NCBI GenBank assembly: GCA_038237665.1
Contig: JBBRYK010000009.1
Coordinates: 1-61,343, forward strand
From: JBBRYK01 sp038237665
Lineage (GTDB): Bacteria > Actinomycetota > Thermoleophilia > Gaiellales > Gaiellaceae
Direction: 5' to 3'
Length of the DNA: 61,343 nucleotides
Positions 26,172 through 33,719 of this stretch are shown here, in pieces (positions within the stretch are counted from its first letter, which is position 1; every line of letters begins with the position of its first letter). The position numbers were made by a program, and so were the translations under genes. The notes beneath the pieces were generated by a model. The model had not been told where the DNA came from, made no database searches, and worked only from the letters and a program-made list of their open reading frames with translations.

Positions 26172-27023
26172 ATGGCCGAGAACGGATACTCGAAGCCGGT
26201 GCTCGTCACGACCGACTGGCTGGCCGAGCACCTTGGCGACGAAGGAATCGTCGTGGCGGAGGTGGATGAGAACACCGACCTGTACGACGAGGGTCACATC
26301 ACCGGTGCGGTCAAGCTGCACTGGCGTGAGGATCTCCAGGACCCGATCGAGCGCGACCTGATCGAGAAGGCGCAGTTCGAGGACCTGATGGCCGGGCGCG
26401 GCATCTCCAACTCGACGGCGCTGATCCTCTACGGCGACAAGAACAACTGGTTCGCCGCCTACGCCTACTGGTACCTGAAGATCTACGGCCACGAGGACGT
26501 ACGCATCCTCGACGGCGGCCGGCAGAAGTGGATCGACGAGGGACGGGAGCTGACGACCGACGTGCCTGCGCCCGGGCAGGCCTCGTACACGGCCCGGGAG
26601 CGCGACGAGTCAATTCGCACGTACCGCGACACCGTCCGCGAATCGATCGGAGGCGAGGGGAAAGCGCTGGTCGACGTGCGCAGCCCGCAGGAGTACGCCG
26701 GCGACCTGATCGCGCCGCCCGGGTACGAGCAGGAAGGGGCGCAGCGCGGCGGCCACATCCCGACGGCGCAGTCGATTCCGTGGGCCCAGGCCGTTCGCGA
26801 CGACGGTACGTTCAAGTCCGCCGATGAGCTGCGGCAGCTCTACGAGGGCAAGGGCGTCACGCCCGGCAAGGACGTGACGGCGTACTGCCGCATCGGTGAG
26901 CGGAGCGCGCACACCTGGTTCGTGCTCCGTGAGCTGCTCGGCTACGAGAGCGTCAAGAACTACGACGGCTCGTGGACGGAATGGGGCAATCTCGTCGACG
27001 TGCCGATCGAGAAGGGCGCCTAG
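26172..27023 (+). CDS. sseA: Thiosulfate sulfurtransferase (tandem rhodanese)
   Basis: This 283-residue enzyme has two rhodanese domains. The N-terminal one (about 10-130) is inactive, without a catalytic cysteine; the C-terminal one carries the active-site loop YCRIGERSAHTWF with the cysteine that holds the persulfide. It transfers sulfur from thiosulfate to cyanide or thiols. The ribosome site GGAGGAGG is strong. A candidate promoter TTGACC-17-GATCAT lies in the 76-base gap upstream. A rho-independent-type hairpin at 27096-27122 separates it from selD. Confidence 0.92.
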   Translation: MAENGYSKPVLVTTDWLAEHLGDEGIVVAEVDENTDLYDEGHITGAVKLHWREDLQDPIERDLIEKAQFEDLMAGRGISNSTALILYGDKNNWFAAYAYWYLKIYGHEDVRILDGGRQKWIDEGRELTTDVPAPGQASYTARERDESIRTYRDTVRESIGGEGKALVDVRSPQEYAGDLIAPPGYEQEGAQRGGHIPTAQSIPWAQAVRDDGTFKSADELRQLYEGKGVTPGKDVTAYCRIGERSAHTWFVLRELLGYESVKNYDGSWTEWGNLVDVPIEKGA

Positions 27024-27095
27024 CGCTCCACGCGTCGAGGCGACGAACAGGCCTGCTTCGAGCATTGCTCGGCGCGAGCGCCATCCGCTAGACGG

Positions 27096-27122
27096 GCGAC
27101 GGCGGCACCAGGCCGCCGTCGC
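27096..27122 (+). terminator. Hairpin after the rhodanese gene
   Basis: GCGACGGCGGC (27096-27106) pairs perfectly with GCCGCCGTCGC (27112-27122) around ACCAG. Only TTG follows, so a U-tract is weak. It probably ends the sseA transcript before selD. Confidence 0.6.
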
Positions 27123-27237
27123 TTGTCAGGGGAGGAGGAGCTCTGAAGTTGCTTCAACCTGTTCGCCGAGATTGAAAGCGCTCCTGCAGGGAATCTTTTA
27201 TCGCTCCGTAACGTCTACTTCCCTACAGTTCTCCGAC

Positions 27238-28293
27238 ATGGACGAGAAAGCCCCCTTGGACATCGACACCGGCAGAGTGCCGCTCACGGACCTGGCCTCC
27301 TGCGGCGGCTGCGCGGCCAAGTACTCGGCGGCCCGGCTCGAGCAGCTTCTCGCCGGCTTCGTGCCCGTCGAGGCCGAGAATCTCCTCGTCGGCCTGGCGC
27401 CCGCCGACGACGCCGCGGTCTACAAGCTCGACGACGAGCGCGCGCTGATCTTCACGCTCGACTTCTTCCCGCCGGTCGTCGACGACCCCGGTGACTACGG
27501 AGCGATCGCGGCGACGAACGCGCTCAGCGATGTGTTCGCGATGGGCGGCACGCCGCTCCTGGCCCTCTCGATCGCAGCCTTCCCCGAAGAGCTGCCGATG
27601 GAGATGCTCGGGGAGATCTTTGCCGCGGCCGACGCTCAGGTTCGCGCCGCGGGCGGGTTGCTCGCCGGTGGCCACACGATCCGCGACGCCGAGCCGAAAT
27701 ACGGACTCGCCGTGATCGGCACCGTCCGGCCCGACGGGATCTGGCCGAAGAACGGGGCCAAGGCAGGGGACGCGCTCTTCCTGACGAAGCCGCTTGGGAC
27801 CGGGCTGATCATGACCGGCTACAAGCGTGGCGAGGCGGGCACGCAGCAGCTCGAGCGTGCGATCAGGTGGATGCGCACGCTGAACAAGGACGCCGCCGAA
27901 GTGCTCCGGAGCTTTGAGCCGAACGCGGTCACCGATGTGACCGGCTTCGGGCTCTTCGGTCACACCCACGAGGTCGCAGACCGGAGCGGCGTCAAGGTGC
28001 TGCTCGAGTCGGAGCGCTTCCCCGCGATCGACGGCGCGCTCGATCTCGCCCGCAAGGGAGTCCGGACGAGCGGCGATCCACGGAACCGGGACTTCGTTGC
28101 CTCGCGGATCGTCACCTCCGGCCTGTCCGAGAACCTCGACGCGCTGGGCTACGACCCGCAGACGGCGGGCGGGCTCCTCGTCTCGCTCCCGGCCGAGAAG
28201 GGGCCGGCCCTCGAGGCCGAGTTCATGGCCAAGCGGCTCTTCATCCGCCGGATCGGCAGGGTCGAGGAAGGGGCCGGAGTCATCGTCGAGTGA
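27238..28293 (+). CDS. selD: Selenide, water dikinase (selenophosphate synthetase)
   Basis: This 351-residue enzyme makes selenophosphate from selenide and ATP. The catalytic cysteine is in SCGGCAAKYS near residue 25, so this copy uses Cys rather than Sec. The ATP-grasping AIRS/PurM domains follow, with DFFPPVVDDPGDYGAIAATN and GGHTIRDAEPKYGLAVIG. The ATG at 27238 lies eight bases after TACAGT (27224-27229). selA, selB and a selenocysteine tRNA are not in this window, so it may serve selenoproteins encoded elsewhere, selenouridine in tRNA or a selenium cofactor. Its stop overlaps the NMN adenylyltransferase start as GTGA. Confidence 0.93.
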   Translation: MDEKAPLDIDTGRVPLTDLASCGGCAAKYSAARLEQLLAGFVPVEAENLLVGLAPADDAAVYKLDDERALIFTLDFFPPVVDDPGDYGAIAATNALSDVFAMGGTPLLALSIAAFPEELPMEMLGEIFAAADAQVRAAGGLLAGGHTIRDAEPKYGLAVIGTVRPDGIWPKNGAKAGDALFLTKPLGTGLIMTGYKRGEAGTQQLERAIRWMRTLNKDAAEVLRSFEPNAVTDVTGFGLFGHTHEVADRSGVKVLLESERFPAIDGALDLARKGVRTSGDPRNRDFVASRIVTSGLSENLDALGYDPQTAGGLLVSLPAEKGPALEAEFMAKRLFIRRIGRVEEGAGVIVE

Positions 28294-28835
28294 CCGACCG
28301 TGGGATGATCCACGGCCGGTTTCAGCCGTTCCATCTCGGTCACCTGGAGTACCTGCGCGGGGCCGCCGAGCGGTCCGACGAGGTCTTCGTCGGGATCACC
28401 AACCCCGACCCGACGCGCATCCTTCCCGAGGAGAGCGACCCGCTTCGCCATCTCCCGGAATCGAATCCGTTCACCTACGTGGAGCGGCTGCTGATGGTCA
28501 AGGCGGCCGCCGGCGATCTCGGCCTCGACCCCTTGCACGTGCACGTGATCCCGTTCCCGGTCAACGAGCCGGAGCTGTGGCACGCGTACGTCCCGCACGG
28601 GGTGACGCAGTACCTGCGCCTGTTCTCCGCCTGGGGCGGGACGAAGCTCGAGCGCATGCGCGAGGCCGGCTACGAGGTGGTGATCCTGGACGAGGGCGTC
28701 GAAAAGGAGATCTCGGGCGCGGACGTCCGCGACGCCATGCGGTCCGGAGGCGAGTGGGAGGAGCTCGTCCCTTCAGGCGTCGCCCGGGTCATCCAGGATC
28801 TGGAAGCGGTGCCCGCTCCTCGATCGCCGGGCTGA
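28290..28835 (+). CDS. nadM: Nicotinamide-nucleotide adenylyltransferase, archaeal NadM type
   Basis: This 181-residue nucleotidyltransferase has the motif GMIHGRFQPFHLGHLEYL at its N-terminus and ISGADVRDAM in place of the ISxTxxR motif. Both place it with NadM-type NMN adenylyltransferases, which join NMN and ATP to NAD+. The middle segment VNEPELWHAYVP is typical of that branch. Actinobacteria usually have NadD, so an archaeal-type enzyme is noteworthy. The GTG overlaps the selD stop as GTGA, so the two are coupled. A different small cytidylyl- or adenylyltransferase activity is possible. Confidence 0.8.
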   Translation: MTDRGMIHGRFQPFHLGHLEYLRGAAERSDEVFVGITNPDPTRILPEESDPLRHLPESNPFTYVERLLMVKAAAGDLGLDPLHVHVIPFPVNEPELWHAYVPHGVTQYLRLFSAWGGTKLERMREAGYEVVILDEGVEKEISGADVRDAMRSGGEWEELVPSGVARVIQDLEAVPAPRSPG

Positions 28836-28884
28836 GCTCCGCCTCCGCCCGAGCGTCTGGTAGCGCATCGTTAGGTTGTCCCCG

Positions 28885-30135
28885 GTGTATCCGATCGCCG
28901 TTTTCCTGCTCGACGGGCTGGCCGACCGGGCTCATGCCGTCCTCCGCGGCCGCACCGGAAACGAGGCCGCGCGGACGCCGAACCTCGACCGGTTGGCCGC
29001 GGCGGCATCGTGCGGGCTGATCTACGGCGTCGGGCCGGGCCGAGCGCCCTCGAGCGAGGTCGCGCACTGGTCGATGCTCGGCTACCGCCCCGACGAGTTC
29101 CCCGGGCGCGCCGTGTTCGAAGCGCTGGGGCGAGGCCTCGAGCTCGACGACGACGCGGTCTACGCCTACGCCGCTCTCCGGCCCGCCGAGCGGCACGAGG
29201 ACGGCGCCCTGTGGCTCAGCGGCCGGCCCGATCCCGACCGCGACGCGGAGGAGGCGGCCGAGCTCGTCGCGCGCTGCGACGGGATCGAGATCGACGGCCT
29301 GCGCTTCTCGCTCACCCACGTTTGGCGCGGCGAGGCGATCCTGACCGTACGGGGCGGTGCCGACGATCGCGTCACCGACAGCGACGCCTTCTTCCGCGAC
29401 CGGCATCCGGTTCTCCGGCCACAGCCGGTCGTCCCCGAGGCGGAGCGGACGGCGCACGCGGCCGAAGCCTGGACCCGAGAGGTCCTGCGGCGGCTCGAAG
29501 GCCAGCGCTTCAACGTGATCACCCTGAAGTGGTGGGGACGGCCCCGGCGCGTGCCGAGCTTCGCCGAGCGCCACGGGCTGCAGGGCGCGTTCATCGCCGA
29601 GTCGGCGTTCCTGCGCGGGCTCGGCATCGCCGTCGGCCTGGAGGCGATCACGCAACCCGAGACGGACGACCCGGTGGGGGACCTGCAGACGCGCATCGCG
29701 CTGGTCGAAGAGCGGCTCGCGGGCGGGGACGCGTTCGTCTTCTGCCACCAGAAGACGACCGACGCCGCCGGCCACACGAAGGATCCACGGATCAAGCGGC
29801 GGACGATCGAGCAGCTCGACGCCGCCTTCTCGTCGCTTCCCACCGACCGCGCTGTCGTCTGCCTCACGGGCGACCACGCCACACCGGCCTCGCCCGACGT
29901 GATCCACTCGGGCGATCCCGTCCCGTTCCTGCTCGCGGGCCCGGGCGTCCGTGCCGACCACGTGCGCCGCTTCGGCGAGATCGACTTCGCCGAAGGCATT
30001 CTCGGCCAGCTCCGGGGGCCGGACATGATGCCGGTGCTCCTGAACGCGGCCGACCGGCCGCTCTTCCTCGGCTCGAGGCCGACGCCGTTCGACGGCGCCG
30101 ACGGGTATCCGTTGCTTCTCGAGCCTCTACTCTGA
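28885..30135 (+). CDS. apgM: 2,3-bisphosphoglycerate-independent phosphoglycerate mutase, archaeal (ApgM) type
   Basis: This 416-residue protein belongs to the alkaline-phosphatase superfamily. The first metal site is in VFLLDGLADRA, the nucleophile serine is probably in RAPSSEVAHWSMLGY, and the second metal site lies in FCHQKTTDAAGHTKDP and LTGDHATPAS. The family interconverts 2- and 3-phosphoglycerate. The GTG at 28885 is seven bases after TAGGTT. The protein is a typical length. Some relatives act on phosphonates instead, so the assignment to glycolysis is probable rather than certain. Confidence 0.8.
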   Translation: MYPIAVFLLDGLADRAHAVLRGRTGNEAARTPNLDRLAAAASCGLIYGVGPGRAPSSEVAHWSMLGYRPDEFPGRAVFEALGRGLELDDDAVYAYAALRPAERHEDGALWLSGRPDPDRDAEEAAELVARCDGIEIDGLRFSLTHVWRGEAILTVRGGADDRVTDSDAFFRDRHPVLRPQPVVPEAERTAHAAEAWTREVLRRLEGQRFNVITLKWWGRPRRVPSFAERHGLQGAFIAESAFLRGLGIAVGLEAITQPETDDPVGDLQTRIALVEERLAGGDAFVFCHQKTTDAAGHTKDPRIKRRTIEQLDAAFSSLPTDRAVVCLTGDHATPASPDVIHSGDPVPFLLAGPGVRADHVRRFGEIDFAEGILGQLRGPDMMPVLLNAADRPLFLGSRPTPFDGADGYPLLLEPLL

Positions 30136-30141
30136 GCCCCG

Positions 30142-31074
30142 GTGCACGTCGCCTCCAGCCGTCTCGCCCGGATCCGCGCCCTCGAGGTCACGCCCGCCCA
30201 GTTCCGAACCACCGCCTGGGCTGCGCTCGCATGGATCTACCTCGTGGTGACGACGGGCGCGATCGTCCGCCTGACCGGGTCGGGGCTCGGCTGCGATCAC
30301 TGGCCTCGCTGCGGCGACACGCCCTTCCCCGAGAAAGGCGGGCATGCGTTCATCGAGTTCGGGAACCGCGTGATCGGGGCGATCACGATCGGCTTCACGC
30401 TGCTCGCCTGGCTCGCCGCGCGGCGGGCTCCGGGGCTCCCGCGGTCCGTCGAGCGGCTCGCCCTCGTCGTCTTCCTCGGCACCGCGGCTCAGATCCCGCT
30501 CGGAGGGCTGACGGTGATCCTCAAGCTGCACCCGCTGCTCGTCATGTCGCACTTCCTCCTGGCGCTGCTCATGCTCGCCGTCGCCGTCATCGTCGCGGTC
30601 GAGGCGCGCGGGTTCGAGGAGGGGGTGGTCGCGCCCCTGGTGCCTAGGGAGTTACGGCTCGGCGGCGTCGTTCTCTGTGCGTCAGGGCTTGCACTCGTGA
30701 TCAGCGGCGCGTTCGCGACCGCAGCCGGGCCGCACGCCGGTGACAGCTCGAAGATCGACCGGCTCGGAACCCCGATGGCCTCGGTCGCCGGCCACGCCGC
30801 GGTGACCGCCGTCTTCGGAAGCACCTTCCTCTTCGTCCTCGGCTATCTGGCCGCACGCCGCGACCGCTCGCCCCGCCTGTTCGGTTTCGCGGTCGGTCTG
30901 CTGGCGCTCCTGCTGCTCCAGGTCGGCATCGGCGAGACGCAGTACCACAGCGGCCTTCCCTGGTGGCTCGTGCTGGTGCATGTTGCCGTTGCCTCGGCCG
31001 TCTGGGGCGGAACCGTGCTACTCGCGACCCTCTTCTTCCGGCCACCAGCTTCGTTCTCGCCGCGTCAAACGTAG
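30142..31074 (+). CDS. ctaA: Heme A synthase (COX15/CtaA family)
   Basis: This 310-residue membrane protein has eight predicted helices in two similar halves. It contains the family signature GAIVRLTGSGLGCDHWPRC, the glutamate and histidine of FIEFGNRVIG, and the heme ligand histidines in later helices (HPLLVMSHFLLA, GHAAVTAVFG, HVAVASAVW). It oxidises heme O to heme A for an aa3-type cytochrome c oxidase, so the organism respires oxygen. The GTG at 30142 is eight bases after TACTCT (30128-30133), though it is close enough to the mutase to be in one operon. Confidence 0.93.
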   Translation: MHVASSRLARIRALEVTPAQFRTTAWAALAWIYLVVTTGAIVRLTGSGLGCDHWPRCGDTPFPEKGGHAFIEFGNRVIGAITIGFTLLAWLAARRAPGLPRSVERLALVVFLGTAAQIPLGGLTVILKLHPLLVMSHFLLALLMLAVAVIVAVEARGFEEGVVAPLVPRELRLGGVVLCASGLALVISGAFATAAGPHAGDSSKIDRLGTPMASVAGHAAVTAVFGSTFLFVLGYLAARRDRSPRLFGFAVGLLALLLLQVGIGETQYHSGLPWWLVLVHVAVASAVWGGTVLLATLFFRPPASFSPRQT

Positions 31075-31077
31075 ACT
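31072..31077 (+). promoter_or_regulatory. Candidate -10 box for leaderless PAC2 gene
   Basis: TAGACT is followed by six bases and ATG 31084. It lies over the end of ctaA. No clear -35 is visible. Confidence 0.45.
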
Positions 31078-31083
31078 GGCGGC

Positions 31084-31983
31084 ATGGCCGAGGAGCTCCG
31101 CATCACGCGGCGTCCGTCCCTGGAGCGGCCCGTGCTCGTCGCCGCCTTCCGCGGCTGGAACGACGGCGGGCAGGGCGCATCGCTCGCGGGCGGGTACCTC
31201 GCCAAGCTCTGGCAGGCCCGGCGCTTCGCCGAGATCGACCCCGAGGGCTTCTTCGACTTCCAGGCGACCAGGCCGCACGTGTCGCTCGAGGAAGGGATGA
31301 CGCGCAGGATCGACTGGCCCGAGAACGCCTTCTACCACGCGCGCGCAGAGGGAATCGAGCACGACCCGGTGCTCTTGCTGGGCGTCGAGCCGAATCTGCG
31401 CTGGCGGACGTTCACGGACCTGATCGTGGGGCTCGCGCGCGATCTCGGCGTCGAGCTCGTCGTCACCCTGGGCGCGCTGCTCGCGGACGTGCCCCACACG
31501 CGGCCGGCTCCGGTCACCGGATCGGCAACCTCCGCCGAGCTCGTCGAGCGGCTCGGGCTGTCCGCCTCGCGCTACGAAGGCCCGACCGGCATCGTCGGCG
31601 TCCTTCACGACGCCTGCCGCCGAGCGGATCTCGACTCGGCGAGCCTCTGGGCCGCGGTCCCGCACTACGTCTCGCTCAACCCGAGCCCGAGGGCGGCTCA
31701 GGCGCTCTGCCAGCGGCTCGGTCAGCTGCTCGGCGGTGAGATCGAAACGGACGAGCTGGCGCGCGCTTCCGAGACGTACACCGAGCAGGTCAGCGAGGCC
31801 GTCTCCTCCGACGAGGAAACCGCCGCCTACGTGTCCGAGCTGGAGCAGCGCTCCGACCAGCTCGCGCCCGAGGGCGAGCTGCCGACGGGCGACATGATCG
31901 CCGCCGAGCTCACGCGCTTCCTGAAGGAGCGCGAGCGAGGCAACGGCGGCCCGAACGACCCGGGCCCCGCCGGCCCGCACTAG
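31084..31983 (+). CDS. PAC2 family protein (proteasome-assembly-chaperone fold)
   Basis: This 299-residue protein matches the bacterial PAC2 family: it has FRGWNDGGQGASLAGGYLA near the N-terminus and LLLGVEPNLRWRTFTDLIV and TLGALLADVPHTRP in the core. The C-terminal third (about 215-299) is helical and acidic. Family members resemble proteasome-assembly chaperones, but their job in actinobacteria is not known and no proteasome genes are in view. It has its own likely leaderless promoter. The stop overlaps the convergent dipZ gene as CTAG. Confidence 0.85.
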   Translation: MAEELRITRRPSLERPVLVAAFRGWNDGGQGASLAGGYLAKLWQARRFAEIDPEGFFDFQATRPHVSLEEGMTRRIDWPENAFYHARAEGIEHDPVLLLGVEPNLRWRTFTDLIVGLARDLGVELVVTLGALLADVPHTRPAPVTGSATSAELVERLGLSASRYEGPTGIVGVLHDACRRADLDSASLWAAVPHYVSLNPSPRAAQALCQRLGQLLGGEIETDELARASETYTEQVSEAVSSDEETAAYVSELEQRSDQLAPEGELPTGDMIAAELTRFLKERERGNGGPNDPGPAGPH

Positions 31984-33665
31984 CCAAATGTGAAGGCGTA
32001 GCCCTCGACGCCGGGCGAGAAGCGCAGCTCCAGCAGGCCCTCGCGGACCTCGGGGTAGCTCGCCAGCGTGTGGAGCCGTGCGATTCCCTTCACGGGCACC
32101 TTGTGTAACAGGCGCCCGTCGACCAGGACGTCGACCGTTCCGGCTCCTCCGAGCACGAGGTAGACGTGGCGTGCGCGGAAGTGCAGGCGCAGTGCGGCGC
32201 CGAGGCCGGCCGTGATCTTCTGGGCGCCGACGCGCCAGCGGCCCGCGTAGGCGAGCTCGTCCTGGCCCAGCGAGCTGGGGAACGCGTAGACCGCGAAGCG
32301 GTTCTCCCGGACCGGTGACCCCTTGAAGCGATCCAGCCGCGCGAAGCCGAGATAGGACTCGGGCGTGAGCTGACCCGACGGTGTCGCGTCGCGGACGGAC
32401 GCCGTTCCGGGCAGGCGGACGCCCCGCTCGCCGAGGAGATCGCGAATGGCCGCTTCCGTCTGGTCGTACTCGCCCTCGCCGAAATGGGCGCGGCGGACCC
32501 GCCCCTGGCTGTCGACCAGGTACTCGGCCGGCCAGTACTGGTTGGAGTACGCGTTCCAGGTGCCGTAGTCGTTGTCCAGCGCGACCGGGTAGCGGAGGCC
32601 GAACTGCTTCATCGCCCGGCGGACGTTCGAGAGCACGTGCTCGAAGGCGAACTCCGGCGTGTGGACGCCCACGATCACGAACCCGTATTTCGCGTAACGC
32701 CGGTACCACGCCTTCAGGTGGGGGAACGTCCGGATGCAGTTGATGCAGGAGTAGGTCATGAAGTCGACGAGGACGACCTTTCCGCGAAGCTGCCGGAGCG
32801 TCAGCGGCTGCTCGCCGGGCGTGTTCAGCCAGTGCGAGATCCCGCGGAAGTCGGGGGCGGCGCCGTAGACGGGCAAGCGAGAGGTCGCCAGCCGCGCAGG
32901 CCTCTCCTTGGCAATCGAGCGCTGCAACGCGCTCTTGTCGCCGCCGGTGATCTTCGCCAGCCGTTTCCTGGCGGACGGGGTCTCCTCCAGGTGCCGCTGC
33001 AGGAAGCTCGTGTAGTCGCCGATCGAAGTCTGCAGCTTGCGGTCGACGTTGAAGACGATCAGGAAGGCCGCCGCGGCCATCAGGACGCCCATCGCTGCTC
33101 GAACCTGACCCTGGTGGGAGCGGAAGGCCTTCAGGCCCCCGGCCAGACGCTGCCCGCCGAAGGCGATGGCCAGCATCGGCACGGCCGCGCCCACGGAGTA
33201 GGCGAAGGTCAGCGCAACCGTCTTCCAGCCGAAATCGAGGTTGGCAGCCTGCGTCGTGATCACTCCGAGGACGGGTCCTGCGCAGGGCACGAACACGAGC
33301 CCCAGGCTCGCGCCGAGAAGGAAGCCTCCGCCGAGATCACCGGACCGGCGACGCGTGAGGAAGAGGAACGGGCGCTCGACCCATTCCCCGATCTTCGGGA
33401 CGAGGAGCGTCGCCGCGAGCAGGAAGAGAAAGCCGATCGAGATGTTGCGGAGCAGGTCCTTCGGCAACCCGAGCTGGTCGAGGACCCATGCGGCGAAGAG
33501 CGTGAAGAGCGCGAAGCTCAAGACGAGACCGGCGATGATCGCGAACGGCCTTCGCCGGCCGCCGCTCGCGCCACCCGCGAAGAGGATCGGTAGCACGGGG
33601 AACACGCACGGCGAGATCGCCGTGATCACGCCCGCGGCGAACCCGATGGCCAGGGTGACGAGCAC
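31980..33665 (-). CDS. dipZ: DipZ-like cytochrome c biogenesis/thiol-disulfide protein (CcdA-TlpA fusion)
   Basis: This 561-residue protein joins a CcdA membrane domain (six helices, about 1-220) with a periplasmic TlpA-like thioredoxin domain (about 270-400) and a beta-sandwich (about 410-561). CcdA cysteines are in ISPCVFPVLP and FVPCAGPVLG; the thioredoxin site is YSCINCIRTFPHL, followed by the family's TPEFAFE. It passes electrons from cytoplasmic thioredoxin to extracellular disulfides. The last domain carries conserved blocks such as YLGFAR and YLVLGG. The GTG at 33665 lies seven bases after TAGGCT (33678-33673). The convergent stop overlap with PAC2 is CTAG. Confidence 0.92.
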   Translation of the reverse strand: MLVTLAIGFAAGVITAISPCVFPVLPILFAGGASGGRRRPFAIIAGLVLSFALFTLFAAWVLDQLGLPKDLLRNISIGFLFLLAATLLVPKIGEWVERPFLFLTRRRSGDLGGGFLLGASLGLVFVPCAGPVLGVITTQAANLDFGWKTVALTFAYSVGAAVPMLAIAFGGQRLAGGLKAFRSHQGQVRAAMGVLMAAAAFLIVFNVDRKLQTSIGDYTSFLQRHLEETPSARKRLAKITGGDKSALQRSIAKERPARLATSRLPVYGAAPDFRGISHWLNTPGEQPLTLRQLRGKVVLVDFMTYSCINCIRTFPHLKAWYRRYAKYGFVIVGVHTPEFAFEHVLSNVRRAMKQFGLRYPVALDNDYGTWNAYSNQYWPAEYLVDSQGRVRRAHFGEGEYDQTEAAIRDLLGERGVRLPGTASVRDATPSGQLTPESYLGFARLDRFKGSPVRENRFAVYAFPSSLGQDELAYAGRWRVGAQKITAGLGAALRLHFRARHVYLVLGGAGTVDVLVDGRLLHKVPVKGIARLHTLASYPEVREGLLELRFSPGVEGYAFTFG

Positions 33666-33719
33666 CTCGAACAGCCTAGAGAGGGTTTCTTACCTGGGTG
33701 TTACAGCTCTGTTGTCCGG

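Noticed and set aside
27238..27330. Selenocysteine codon or SECIS element in selD
   Set aside because: The catalytic position is an ordinary cysteine codon and no in-frame TGA is present in the gene.
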